45,680 bases of DNA from Planctomycetaceae bacterium (GCA_002717145.1 PBCP01000015.1:1-45680), one strand, 5' to 3'; numbered from the stretch's first letter, positions 1-9,011 are shown. Numbers and translations: made by a program. The notes: generated by a model not told the origin, from the letters alone.

Positions 1-244
1 CAAACTTAACGCCACGATACAGGTCATATGCTTCAATTGCATCCATTAGACCGAATGTTCCTGCACTGATCAGGTCATCGAGTTCCACTCCTTCGGGAAG
101 ACGAGACCATACTCGTTCGGCATGGTATTTAACTAATGAGAAATACCGTTCCATCAGCCGGTTCCTGAGTTCTTCCTGGGAAGTATCCTCTTTAAAATCC
201 AGCCAGAGTTGGACAACATCCTCGGAGACTTTTAGTTTTTCCAT
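1..244 (-). CDS. RNA polymerase sigma factor, FliA/WhiG-like, N-terminal part only
   Basis: Partial gene running off the left edge; 81 codons are visible. The translated start reads MEKLKVSEDVVQLWLDF, and further on there are the sigma region 2 signatures LVKYHAERVW and DLISAGTFGLMDAIEAYD, which match region 2.1-2.2 of the sigma-28 (FliA/SigD/WhiG) group, where core RNA polymerase is contacted. The ATG at 242-244 is preceded by a good GGAGGA at 249-254, so I prefer it to the in-frame ATG at 254-256. In its family such a factor directs core polymerase to an alternative promoter set, often motility or envelope genes, but the regulon cannot be told from this fragment. It is divergent from the cytochrome gene at 581. 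Confidence 0.85.
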   Translation of the reverse strand, partial: MEKLKVSEDVVQLWLDFKEDTSQEELRNRLMERYFSLVKYHAERVWSRLPEGVELDDLISAGTFGLMDAIEAYDLYRGVKF

Positions 245-256
245 ACAATCCTCCAT

Positions 257-580
257 GATTGTGTAGAGACCACGGCGCATCGGCGGCGTTCACGTTTCCC
301 GTATACGCAAAATTGCTCATACCTGATCCGTGCATACAGAGACTCCGTCCTCTGTAAGGTCTCGGGGGGGAAATTTCAACGAAAGAAAGACGCGATTATT
401 GCCCGTTGTGTGTTCTTCCGTCGCCGGAAGAGTTCGTCTATCTTTCGTAGTTTAACACCCGCGTGCAGCGGATAATTACATTGCCTGTCATCGGTTGTAA
501 ACTGAGTAGAAGTTAAGGATTACTCCGGTTTTTACGAAAAAAACAATTTCACACTCAAACGCAATAACCTCCTCTCTATA
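257..580. other. Intergenic region between divergent sigma-factor and cytochrome genes
   Basis: This 324-base gap separates two divergent genes and should hold both promoters. I found no convincing -35/-10 pair. The one clear structure is a stem-loop at 414-431 (TCTTCCG, loop TCGC, CGGAAGA), which has no T-run on either strand and so is not an obvious intrinsic terminator. A run of seven G lies at 364-370. No small open frame with a ribosome binding site was convincing. Confidence 0.5.
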
Positions 581-3500
581 ATGAGCAGTATGTACAGAAA
601 TCGTTATTCCTTCTTTCTTCTCAGCGTTTGCGTGCTGTTGTTCGCTAGGTATGCCTGGGCTGAAGATACGACTGAAGTCAAGAAATACAGTTCAGAGTTT
701 TACCCCCAACTGATTCATAATGATAAGCCGGTGGCATACTGGCGTATGGACTTAGATGAGCAGGGATTGATGCGTAATTCGATAACGCAGCATGCTGAAC
801 TGCGGGGAGCTCTCGTCGGTGAAGTCGAAGTTTCTGCCGGGCCTCAGGCACCGACGCATCCTAAATTTGGTGAGAGTAAAAACGTCGCGTTGGAAATCCC
901 CAATGCTGCCGGTGTCATCAAAGTGAACGATCCCGGCGATGACAGTGTGCTGGATTTTGATTTGGGAGATTCGATTACCATAGAGGCCTGGGTTCAGGCT
1001 TGGTCAGTCGGCGGGTTTCGATACATTGTTGGAAAAGGTCGAACAGGCAATGCCGGATTTCCCGCAGAAAATCAAAACTACTCGTTGCGGCTTGCCGAAC
1101 GCGGCGCAATTACATTTCTCTTTCGCAGTGTTGACGATGACGGTAAACAACAATATCACCGCTGGACTTCGAATACCGGAATCGGGGTAAGCGATGGTTG
1201 GCATCACGTCGGAATTACGTATACCTTTGGAAAAGTAGGTAGCATCAAAGGTTATATCGATGGCAAGCCTGTCGCCGGGAAATGGGATGAAGCTGGTGAT
1301 GCAGCCAAAAGACCTGTCACCGATAACGATCAGCTCTGGATTGGCTCGGCACTTTCAGCCAAACCCAATAGTACGCTAATGGGTGCCGTCGACGAAATTG
1401 CTATCTATCGTAGGGCGTTACCAGCTGAAGAATTTGCTGAGCGATACTCATTCATCAGAAATGAACCCACATTTGATCCGTCCACGATTCCTCAGGACCG
1501 CGTTCTTGTGCAGGTTTGGGAAGGAGTTTCTGATGGAACGTTTCAATATCGAAGTGCACGTAACACGGGCGCCTACCAAACTGATGCCTTCGCCTTCTTT
1601 CAGATACCTAATAAATACAATGAACAGGGAATTAAGATAGACCGATCGACTCCCTTTATGATTCGAGCCTATGGCTATGTCACAATTCCAGCAGGCCCAA
1701 AACGTATTTTGATTCGAGCTCGTAATGGTGCTCGCCTCTTTATCGATGGTCAGTTACAGGCCGTTGTGCCATTCTTTAATATTTCCAGTTCAGCGCATGG
1801 CAAAGTTTTTGATGTGCGTAGAGATCAGGCACCAAACATTCGTGCCTTACAGCGTGGGGATAAAGAAGTCATAATTGCTGTTGAGGGCGATGGTCAAAAA
1901 CATTTGGTGCGGTTTGAAATGATTGTTGGCAGTACCAAACGGCGGCCTGAAACAGGTGAAACAGCTGTCTGTATCGCTGATCCGGACGGAGATTTCAAGG
2001 TGCTCAGTCAGACTTTAGATAGTCAGTTGACCGATCAGCAGTGGCCATCCCTGATGCAACGTCAGGCGGAAAAAATTACAGCGATCGATCGGGTGAAAAG
2101 AGATCTCGTTTCAAAAGGTGAGCAGGATTATTGGAAAGAACGACATGGTTGGGCTGGTAGGATCGTTAGCACTGATAAACCTGTTTCCAATCCCGGAAAC
2201 TCATTTCCGGAATCGTCATTCAATACGATTGATCGGTTTGTGAACAAGCGACTTGACGAGACAGGTGGTGAGCCGAAGATTTTGGTTAATGACGCTACAT
2301 TTCTTAGACGTCTAAGTCTGGATACTATCGGTACCATTCCATCACTGGAACTGATCCAAAAATTTCACAAGAAAACTGAGGCGGGGGAAGATGCTCGTGC
2401 CTGGGCAATCGACTACTTATTATCACAGGATGGCTGGGCGGATCACTGGACTTCCTATTGGCAGGATGTCCTTGCGGAAAACCCCAACATCGTAAATCCT
2501 ACTCTCAATAACACAGGGCCTTTCCGTTGGTGGATTCATGAATCGTTAATCGATAACAAACCAATGGATCGCTTTGTTACGGAATTGATCATGATGGAAG
2601 GTAGTCGGTTCTATGGTGGGCCGGCGGGTTTTTCCATAGCGTCACAAAATGACGTTCCCCTAGCCGCAAAAGCGCACATTCTAGGGCAGGCCTTTCTGGG
2701 TATCCAAATGCAATGTGCTCGGTGCCATGACGCGCCATTCCATGATGTTACGCAGAAAGATCTGTTTTCTATCGCTGCCATGCTCAAGCGAAATGATGAA
2801 AATGTTCCCAGAACCAGCACGGTCACGGTTAGTGAAAACGGCCCTGTGCCTAATGTTCCTATCACATTAAAACCAGGTCAGGCTATTAAGCCTGACTGGC
2901 CTTTCCCGGAATTGGGAAGTCTGCGACTACCTATGGAATTGATACGAGGCAGCAAAGATAGTCGAGCTGCCTTAGCCCACCGCATCACAGATCCTGGTAA
3001 CCATCGATTTCCCAGTGTTTTAGTCAACCGTTTGTGGAAACGGACTATGGGCTACGGCATTGTTGAACCGGTGGAAGACTGGGAACACGGAACGAACATG
3101 GATCCGTTTTTACTTGATTACTTGGCACGCGAACTGGCAATGCATGGTTATAACATGAAACATGTGGCCCGTTTAATATTTCAGTCGCACACTTACCAGC
3201 GACAGAGTATCGATGTAACAGGAAATGCACTCAAAGCATTTGCGGGCCCTGTTCGCCGGCAGATGTCTGCGGAACAACTGGTCGATTCCCTGTTTGTGGC
3301 TTCCGGACGACCTTTTGATGCCGGGCCAATGAATGTCGATATTGACGGAGCTCGTAACTATAGCAACTCTCTCAACCTGGGAAGTCCGAAACGCGCCTGG
3401 CAATTTGCATCACTTTCCAATGAACGAGACCGTCCCAGTTTGTCGTTGCCGTTTGCACAGCCATTCACATCGACCATGCAGGCCTTTGGATGGACCGGCG

Positions 3501-3991
3501 CCCGACAAAACCCTATTAATCGTCGCGAATCTTCCCCAAATATTATGCAGCCAGCCATGATGAATAACGGTATTGTTGTTCGAGATAACACGCGACTTGA
3601 TATGGTTAGTGAGTTTACTCGATTGGCGCGGAAGGTTGAGTCTGTCGACGACTTAGTGACGCAAACCTTTCAACGTATTTTGAGTCGGCAGCCGACGGTG
3701 TCCGAGCAAGAGTTATTTGTAAATCTGTTAACAGAGGGATTTGAAGAGCGACTGCTTGAGATTTCTGAAGAGCAAGCTGAACAAATTCGCTGGTCACGTC
3801 GATTACCTCGAAATAGAGTGTCATGGTCTAATCATCTGTCAGCCAAAGCGACTGAGATTAAACTGGAACTTCGTCAGGCTGTTCAACAAGGCGCGATCGC
3901 GTCCCCGCATCTGGATAGTCAGTGGCGGGAAAAAATGGAAGACTTTTTATGGGTGTTATTTAACTCACCCGAATTTTTATACATTCGTTAG
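581..3991 (+). CDS. Secreted LamG/PA14-like DUF1549-DUF1553 protein (planctomycete cytochrome family)
   Basis: An 1136-residue exported protein. A signal peptide covers about residues 1-27 (hydrophobic FFLLSVCVLLFA, then AWA). Residues ~125-285 look like a LamG/concanavalin-type jelly roll (SITIEAWVQAW ... VDEIAIYRRAL), and ~305-445 resembles a PA14-type sugar-binding domain (ARLFIDGQL). DUF1549 (~540-750) contains one CxxCH heme motif, C712-A-R-C715-H716. DUF1553 (~795-1130) contains the typical VLVNRLWKRTMGYGIVEPVEDW segment. Unlike the other two family members here, it lacks the N-terminal PSCyt1 heme domain. The family's biochemical role is unknown; a surface carbohydrate-related redox function is a guess from the domains. 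The DUF1501 partner follows after 18 bases. No clear ribosome binding site; the ATG at 590 is an alternative start. Confidence 0.88.
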   Translation: MSSMYRNRYSFFLLSVCVLLFARYAWAEDTTEVKKYSSEFYPQLIHNDKPVAYWRMDLDEQGLMRNSITQHAELRGALVGEVEVSAGPQAPTHPKFGESKNVALEIPNAAGVIKVNDPGDDSVLDFDLGDSITIEAWVQAWSVGGFRYIVGKGRTGNAGFPAENQNYSLRLAERGAITFLFRSVDDDGKQQYHRWTSNTGIGVSDGWHHVGITYTFGKVGSIKGYIDGKPVAGKWDEAGDAAKRPVTDNDQLWIGSALSAKPNSTLMGAVDEIAIYRRALPAEEFAERYSFIRNEPTFDPSTIPQDRVLVQVWEGVSDGTFQYRSARNTGAYQTDAFAFFQIPNKYNEQGIKIDRSTPFMIRAYGYVTIPAGPKRILIRARNGARLFIDGQLQAVVPFFNISSSAHGKVFDVRRDQAPNIRALQRGDKEVIIAVEGDGQKHLVRFEMIVGSTKRRPETGETAVCIADPDGDFKVLSQTLDSQLTDQQWPSLMQRQAEKITAIDRVKRDLVSKGEQDYWKERHGWAGRIVSTDKPVSNPGNSFPESSFNTIDRFVNKRLDETGGEPKILVNDATFLRRLSLDTIGTIPSLELIQKFHKKTEAGEDARAWAIDYLLSQDGWADHWTSYWQDVLAENPNIVNPTLNNTGPFRWWIHESLIDNKPMDRFVTELIMMEGSRFYGGPAGFSIASQNDVPLAAKAHILGQAFLGIQMQCARCHDAPFHDVTQKDLFSIAAMLKRNDENVPRTSTVTVSENGPVPNVPITLKPGQAIKPDWPFPELGSLRLPMELIRGSKDSRAALAHRITDPGNHRFPSVLVNRLWKRTMGYGIVEPVEDWEHGTNMDPFLLDYLARELAMHGYNMKHVARLIFQSHTYQRQSIDVTGNALKAFAGPVRRQMSAEQLVDSLFVASGRPFDAGPMNVDIDGARNYSNSLNLGSPKRAWQFASLSNERDRPSLSLPFAQPFTSTMQAFGWTGARQNPINRRESSPNIMQPAMMNNGIVVRDNTRLDMVSEFTRLARKVESVDDLVTQTFQRILSRQPTVSEQELFVNLLTEGFEERLLEISEEQAEQIRWSRRLPRNRVSWSNHLSAKATEIKLELRQAVQQGAIASPHLDSQWREKMEDFLWVLFNSPEFLYIR

Positions 3992-4009
3992 TAGTGTGTG
4001 ATTGAATCT

Positions 4010-5314
4010 ATGTCAAATTTGACTCGTCGTCGTTTTATCTCAACTTCAGCCTCTGCGGTTGCGGCTACCGGTTTGTCTCCGGCGCTGGCAGCTGAAGAAA
4101 AACTTGAACACATGCCTTGGTCTTTTCCGGCAGGGAAAGCGGAACACATCATCATGTTTTGGTTGGGCGGTGGAGCCTGTCATATCGATACATGGGATCC
4201 CAAGAAACTGGGCGATGCCAAAGCTCGAACTCCTGGCTCTTATTATCCTGCCATCGCTACCGCTCTGCCCGATACTCAAGTCTGTGAACACTTACCTAAG
4301 TGCGCTGGAATTTTGGACCGATTTAATATCCTCCGAACTGTACAGCACGGTGTGATCGACGAGCACGCAGCGGCCACCAATATGATGCACACAGGTCGCA
4401 TGACCACGGGCACCATTACTTATCCATCGATCGGTTCCGGCGTGGCCTATCATCGCGGAGCTGCTGCGCAAGACGCACCGCCCTATGTGCTGATTGGTTA
4501 TCCCAATGTGACACGCGGGCCGGGGTTTTTGGGAGCGAAAGCCGGATTTGTGTATTTAACAGAAACTAGTGAAGGGCCTGGTGGATTTAGTCGCGCCAGA
4601 GATGTATCGGATCGGCGACAACAGCGGCGACAGCTACTGCTTGAGAAAGTACGGCAGCAATTTGCAGCTCAGGAACAATCCGCGATTATTGACCAGTATG
4701 ACCAGACGATCGAGCAGGCTCTAAGATTGGCTGGGCCAGGATTTATGAGTGCTTTTCAATTGAAAAAAGAGCCGAGCGATTTAAGGAATGCCTACGGTGG
4801 TGAATTTGGTCAGCGTTGTCTATTAGCAAGAAGGCTAGTAGAGCGAGGCACTCGGTTTGTGGAAGTCTCTCATAACCTGAATTTTATTAACGGTGCGGGT
4901 TGGGATACTCACAATGACGGCCAACTGAATCAACACTTGCTGATTGAAGAACTGGATCATGCCTTATCATCTTTGGTACTCGATCTGGAAGCTAAAAAAC
5001 TGCTGGATAAGACCTTAGTAGTTGTTTCGACAGAATTTGGTCGGCCAGCTGGCTTTGATGGCGGAGGTGGACGTGGACATCATTCACAGGGTTTTAGTGT
5101 GGTGATGGCCGGCGGAGGCCTGCAAAACGGGAAGACGATCGGTGAGACCGACGAGTTGGGTATGAAGGTGGTCAACCGTCCTATTTCTGTCCCCGATTTG
5201 CACGCTAGTATGTACTATGCGTTAGGTATTAACCCTCGCAAATTACTATACGCCGGAGATCGACCGGTACCGACGACGGATATGGGAACTCCGATTAAAG
5301 AACTATTCGTTTAG
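4010..5314 (+). CDS. DUF1501 protein, Tat-exported
   Basis: DUF1501 protein of about 434 residues. The N-terminus SNLTRRRFISTSASA is a twin-arginine signal, so it should be folded before export. The core begins HIIMFWLGGGACHIDTWDPK, where the family usually has a metal-site Asp/His region, and later has VVVSTEFGRPAGFDGGGGRGHH, the family's EFGR motif. DUF1501 belongs, as I recall, to the alkaline phosphatase/sulfatase fold, but its substrate is unknown. I chose the ATG at 4010 because it gives a compact Tat n-region; an in-frame GTG at 3998 would add four residues. The gene follows the DUF1549/DUF1553 gene by 18 bases, the standard planctomycete pairing. Its stop codon overlaps the stop of the convergent gene at 5311. 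Confidence 0.88.
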   Translation: MSNLTRRRFISTSASAVAATGLSPALAAEEKLEHMPWSFPAGKAEHIIMFWLGGGACHIDTWDPKKLGDAKARTPGSYYPAIATALPDTQVCEHLPKCAGILDRFNILRTVQHGVIDEHAAATNMMHTGRMTTGTITYPSIGSGVAYHRGAAAQDAPPYVLIGYPNVTRGPGFLGAKAGFVYLTETSEGPGGFSRARDVSDRRQQRRQLLLEKVRQQFAAQEQSAIIDQYDQTIEQALRLAGPGFMSAFQLKKEPSDLRNAYGGEFGQRCLLARRLVERGTRFVEVSHNLNFINGAGWDTHNDGQLNQHLLIEELDHALSSLVLDLEAKKLLDKTLVVVSTEFGRPAGFDGGGGRGHHSQGFSVVMAGGGLQNGKTIGETDELGMKVVNRPISVPDLHASMYYALGINPRKLLYAGDRPVPTTDMGTPIKELFV

Positions 5315-6252
5315 AATCGTTTGCTCCAGCGACTTAATCGTTGAAAATCGTGCCCGTTTTGTTGAAGCACGATACGGTAACGAAGCTCTAGCGGCTTCTC
5401 TTTAGGGACAGCTACAGCATGCTGGCCGGGATAGGCAGCATTTTGCATGCTTCCCTTTGCTCGCAGGATCCATTTGTCCGGATAGGCGGGATTCGCTGGA
5501 TGGCAAATAATCGCGATTGCCGATGGTTTTGCGTCATTCTCATGAAAGGTACCTTCAAGATTGATCCAGGGCCCAGCCTCAATGGCCGTGCGTTGGGGGG
5601 TGACTTCACCCTGTTCAGACCAGAATCTAATATCTACAGGCAACGCGATACGTGGGGAAAATCCACCATAGCCTTTGTCGTTTTCGGAGCCGCCAAGTTT
5701 CAACCCATCTACAAGTGGATTGATAATAATGTGAAAATCAATCATTCGTACGGTCTTCTTTGATTTGTGTACGAGAATCTTAGTTTCTTCGAGTACAACG
5801 GGAATTTCGATTCCCTGATCATTCAGATAATCCGGCGAGCTCCAATGCGTTGACGTTTCGATTTGAAGACCACTTCCCGTCCGGGATGTGTTTACTCGTT
5901 TGGAGTCCCAAGTGAAATCACGGCACTCCCAACTGTCCCCCAGACGCTGATCACCGACAAGTACCTGGTGCCATGCCCAAAAGATTCCCCGATGATGTAA
6001 ATGATCAGCTGGAAAGTCCTCCGTAATCTCATATCCGTGCTGGTTATACAAATCTACATAGTTATTGCGGGCATATTTCCCCTCTTTAGATCGCGGTAGA
6101 ATTCGATATCCCAAAACAGGCTTATCCTGATGCATCACCATGAGATAGTCCTGAGTTCGCACAACAGAATAGTATGGATTGCCTGCTTCAAGGTAATTGA
6201 TAATCACGAACGAAATGATCAGTGCCAGTGATTTGGTGACTGTTTTAATCAT
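5311..6252 (-). CDS. Exported PmoA-like protein (PF14100/DUF6807 type)
   Basis: A 313-residue protein with a probable signal peptide (hydrophobic stretch SLALIISFVIINYL, residues 8-21). The HLHHRGIFWAWH motif (residues 84-95) and the following GDSWECRDF are the hallmark of the family named 'methane oxygenase PmoA' in Pfam. That name is misleading: this is not a subunit of particulate methane monooxygenase, and in planctomycetes the family sits among sugar-related secreted proteins. The histidine cluster suggests a metal or active site, but the reaction is unknown. It is the last gene of the minus-strand run, 7 bases after the endonuclease/exonuclease/phosphatase gene. Its stop overlaps the convergent DUF1501 stop within 5311-5314, leaving no room for a terminator between them. 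Confidence 0.8.
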   Translation of the reverse strand: MIKTVTKSLALIISFVIINYLEAGNPYYSVVRTQDYLMVMHQDKPVLGYRILPRSKEGKYARNNYVDLYNQHGYEITEDFPADHLHHRGIFWAWHQVLVGDQRLGDSWECRDFTWDSKRVNTSRTGSGLQIETSTHWSSPDYLNDQGIEIPVVLEETKILVHKSKKTVRMIDFHIIINPLVDGLKLGGSENDKGYGGFSPRIALPVDIRFWSEQGEVTPQRTAIEAGPWINLEGTFHENDAKPSAIAIICHPANPAYPDKWILRAKGSMQNAAYPGQHAVAVPKEKPLELRYRIVLQQNGHDFQRLSRWSKRF

Positions 6253-6259
6253 GAAATAT

Positions 6260-7447
6260 TTATCTTACTTTGATGTCTAACCAGACTAGACGATGATCAG
6301 AAGCAGAAAGCCACTTGGCATATTCTGTTTTGGCTTCAGGCCAAAAGACTCCAGTATTGATTATTTTTAGTTTTCGGCTCGGTAGAACATAGTCAATGCG
6401 AAGGTTTCCCGGGGATCTGTCTGAAAAGTCTCCGGTGTCCAATGCCGGTTTACCAAGATGTGTGTTATTGACTTTACCTTGTAATTGGGTGGCCTCGATA
6501 GCTCCTTTACTTTGGGGTTTAGGGTCACGCAAAAGTGGATGACTTAATAGCTGATTGATGGCTTGGTTGGTTGAATCACCATCCACCGGATCCGCATTTA
6601 AATCTCCTGCGATCACAAATGAAGCACGATCGGGTAATCCTCCTCGTTGTTGCAGGTCATCCACGATGTACTTGTTTTTTCCGGGGCTGATGTAGTCAGC
6701 CCAAAATCTGATTTCATCATGATTTCGAGTGCCGTTTTTATCCTCTGGGCCATCGAAAACAGGAGGCGTTGGATGGCAGACTAAAAAATGGATCTCTCCC
6801 TGAGGCGTCTTTACCGGAATATCCCAGTGGCTTTTGGAGGAAAGTCGAAAGACCCGCAGGATGTCTTCGGAGTAATAAGGATGTTGATTGTCAGGATTTA
6901 TAGGAAGTAATGCTTGTGGCATGTCTTTCCAGAGGAAATTCTGAAACGTTCGGATTTGTCCCAAAGGAAAGCGACTGAAGACCACCATGCCGTATTGCCC
7001 CGGGTACCGTCCAAATCCAAAACAATCTGTGGGATCGGTAGCTTTTCCATTTCCATCCAGATCCAGTCCGGAAGGGATGCCAGTATTCACTGGTCCGGTG
7101 TAAGCATACTTGTATTCAATGGGCTTAAGTCCATCAGCCGGCTTGCTCAAATAATTTGTCTGAAAATGTTCAATCGCAGCTATCGCGTTTTCTCCTGCAA
7201 AATCAAATTCATTGAGCAGAATGACATCGGGTCGTACATGTTGAATAATTGCAGCGATACTTGAGATCTGTTCGTGGTTTCCGGCCATCAACTGATCCAG
7301 TAATTCACCTGCAGCGGAACGATTTAAACTAACATTGAACGTCGCAAAACGAATTTGTGCATGTGTCACTGCGGGGAGGAATAAATATGGAAAAAGCAGT
7401 GCCGGCAAAAGTTGCCACCACTGCTTTAGAGATTTAGTATTCATCAT
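6260..7447 (-). CDS. Secreted endonuclease/exonuclease/phosphatase-family hydrolase
   Basis: A 395-residue member of the EEP (DNase I/exonuclease III-like) fold, preceded by a signal peptide (residues ~1-30, ending THA). The conserved metal and catalytic positions are visible: N36-containing ATFNV after QIRF, E80 in LLNEFDF, H225 in CHPTPP, GDLNAD at 281-286, the IDYVLPS segment near 351-357 and SDH at 383-385. Residues 129-141 read DLDGNGKATDPTD, a calcium-loop-like Asp pattern that I recall from other planctomycete EEP proteins. The family cleaves phosphodiester bonds in nucleic acids, lipids or inositol phosphates; the substrate here is unknown, and the export signal points to extracellular phosphate or nucleic acid use. 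It starts 2 bases after the Dabb gene. Confidence 0.85.
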   Translation of the reverse strand: MMNTKSLKQWWQLLPALLFPYLFLPAVTHAQIRFATFNVSLNRSAAGELLDQLMAGNHEQISSIAAIIQHVRPDVILLNEFDFAGENAIAAIEHFQTNYLSKPADGLKPIEYKYAYTGPVNTGIPSGLDLDGNGKATDPTDCFGFGRYPGQYGMVVFSRFPLGQIRTFQNFLWKDMPQALLPINPDNQHPYYSEDILRVFRLSSKSHWDIPVKTPQGEIHFLVCHPTPPVFDGPEDKNGTRNHDEIRFWADYISPGKNKYIVDDLQQRGGLPDRASFVIAGDLNADPVDGDSTNQAINQLLSHPLLRDPKPQSKGAIEATQLQGKVNNTHLGKPALDTGDFSDRSPGNLRIDYVLPSRKLKIINTGVFWPEAKTEYAKWLSASDHRLVWLDIKVR

Positions 7448-7449
7448 GT

Positions 7450-7839
7450 TTATCTAGCGATGTAATCAACAACAACGACTTTAGCGAGTTTGTCTTTAAC
7501 CAACTCGACGAATTTCTTATGGGCAGGATGGGGAAGGTAGACTTCAAGTCCCGCCTTATCCTTAAAGGTAACAAAGAAACAGTGAGTCAGTCCATCATTT
7601 AAGTTCTCCGGGCTGACATTGGTGCCAAATTCAAAGTTTGTGATGGTATCAATCTGTTCGGGTAACTTGTTGAATGCCTCTTCCACTTCCGTGATTTGTT
7701 CTGCGGACACGTCTTCGTTAAATCCGAATAGAACTACATGTCGATACACTCCTTTTTTGCCTTTCGCCTGAACGGTAGCGCCTGGGATTATGAAAGAAGC
7801 GACGAGCAGAAGAAGTAAAAAATAGTTGAGTCTGCGCAT
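7450..7839 (-). CDS. Secreted Dabb (stress-responsive A/B barrel) protein
   Basis: A 129-residue protein with a signal peptide (residues ~1-25, LLLLLVASFIIPGATVQA). The mature part starts YRHVVLFGFNEDVSAEQI and ends DYIAR, with the HPAHKKFVELV segment typical of the dimeric alpha/beta barrel Dabb family (PF07876). Family members are small dimers; some are enzymes or stress proteins, many have no assigned reaction. Exported versions are common in planctomycetes. It lies between a PLP-enzyme gene (47 bases upstream) and the EEP hydrolase gene (2 bases downstream), so co-transcription with the molybdoenzyme run is likely. The ATG at 7837-7839 has an AAGGAA sequence a few bases upstream. Confidence 0.85.
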   Translation of the reverse strand: MRRLNYFLLLLLVASFIIPGATVQAKGKKGVYRHVVLFGFNEDVSAEQITEVEEAFNKLPEQIDTITNFEFGTNVSPENLNDGLTHCFFVTFKDKAGLEVYLPHPAHKKFVELVKDKLAKVVVVDYIAR

Positions 7840-7886
7840 GAATTATTCCTTTTTGATGAGCCATTGATATTTGATTTAGGCGATAA

Positions 7887-9011
7887 TTACTGAAGTAATC
7901 CTCTGGCTTCTAACGGCCAGATATCCACGAGTGTGTCATTCTGGAAGACATAAAAGTAATCGTGTAGCACACAAGTCATGTCGGCATATCCAGGTACCAA
8001 CTCGAGTCGGTCGCCGATTCTGAGATTCTGAGCGTCACCCGATAACTCCAGTTCACCATGCTCGGCGGAAAGGCGTGCCACTTTCATATCGTCCCGTCCC
8101 ACGACAACAGCAGGTTCGTATTCGACGTGTAACGTTTTTTTGCCCGAGTCAATGATCGCTCGGTCTACTGCCGGCCTGCCAACAACGGTTGCTACAATGG
8201 TTAACGCCTTCTCCATTCCCGTCACCTGGCATTGTTGCTCATAGAACTGATCCATGAACATGCCACCACCAGCCTGTAACTCGGTGATTCCATTCTGCAT
8301 CCTGCTGAGCAGATAGGATCCGGTGCCTCCACAGGAGACAATTTCACAGGGAATTCCTTCGGCTTGAAGCTGAGCGGCATTTTCCGCCAGTAGTTGTAGG
8401 GCCTCTTCGATTTTCTCTCGTTTTTCAACCTGGTCCTCAATTGTCAGCAAGTGTCCTTCATAACCCATGATTCCGGCAAATTTGAGACCTGGCAAGGTAT
8501 GAAGTTCGCGAGCGAGTTCCAGTGTTTTGTCCGGACTACAACCGACACGATCGAGTCCTATATTCACTTCAATGATGACGCGGCACCGAACTCCTTCACG
8601 AACCATCATTTCGTTCATCGGATTAGCCTGATCCAGATGGTCGATGCATACGATTGGGGAACCTTCTTTACAGAGCATGGCAAGCCTTGCGAGTTTAGCC
8701 TGTCCGACGATGAGGTTCGCGATTAATACATCAGGTACTCCTCCTCGCACCATGACTTCCGCCTCCGCCAGCTTTGCACAAGTAGCACCGATAGCTCCTG
8801 CTTTCACGAGTCGTGAGGCGATGATCGAGGATTTATGTCCTTTGCAATGTGGCCGCCACTGAACATTGAAGTCTTTCGTGCCCTGACTGATTCGAGCTAC
8901 ATTGGCATCCATCTTATCGAGATCCACGGCCAAAAAAGGCGTGTCCAAATCGGCTTTTGTAAGCGTGTGATCTGCAGGTAGCTCGGTAGGATTGATAAAC
9001 TGTTTGTACAT
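7887..9011 (-). CDS. PLP-dependent enzyme of the D-threonine aldolase/D-serine dehydratase (DSD1) family
   Basis: A 374-residue alanine racemase-fold enzyme without signal peptide, so cytoplasmic. The N-terminal TIM barrel has LDTPFLAVDLDKM and the PLP lysine motif WRPHCKGHK (Lys57), plus a phosphate-binding VSCGGTGSY segment. The C-terminal domain carries the metal-site region, but instead of the usual P-x-H-x-C/D arrangement it reads VPGYADMTCVLHD (Cys347 and His350), so metal binding may differ. Known relatives cleave D-threonine or D-threo-beta-hydroxy amino acids, or dehydrate D-serine. The ATG directly follows the TAA of the MoaD-like gene (no gap), implying translational coupling. Its position in a molybdenum hydroxylase operon suggests that it acts on the same pathway, which is inference. 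Confidence 0.83.
   Translation of the reverse strand: MYKQFINPTELPADHTLTKADLDTPFLAVDLDKMDANVARISQGTKDFNVQWRPHCKGHKSSIIASRLVKAGAIGATCAKLAEAEVMVRGGVPDVLIANLIVGQAKLARLAMLCKEGSPIVCIDHLDQANPMNEMMVREGVRCRVIIEVNIGLDRVGCSPDKTLELARELHTLPGLKFAGIMGYEGHLLTIEDQVEKREKIEEALQLLAENAAQLQAEGIPCEIVSCGGTGSYLLSRMQNGITELQAGGGMFMDQFYEQQCQVTGMEKALTIVATVVGRPAVDRAIIDSGKKTLHVEYEPAVVVGRDDMKVARLSAEHGELELSGDAQNLRIGDRLELVPGYADMTCVLHDYFYVFQNDTLVDIWPLEARGLLQ

Noticed and set aside
5311..6252. Particulate methane monooxygenase subunit, from the family name PmoA
   Set aside because: The protein is soluble-looking with a single export signal and the HLHHRG motif of PF14100; it has no multi-span membrane structure.
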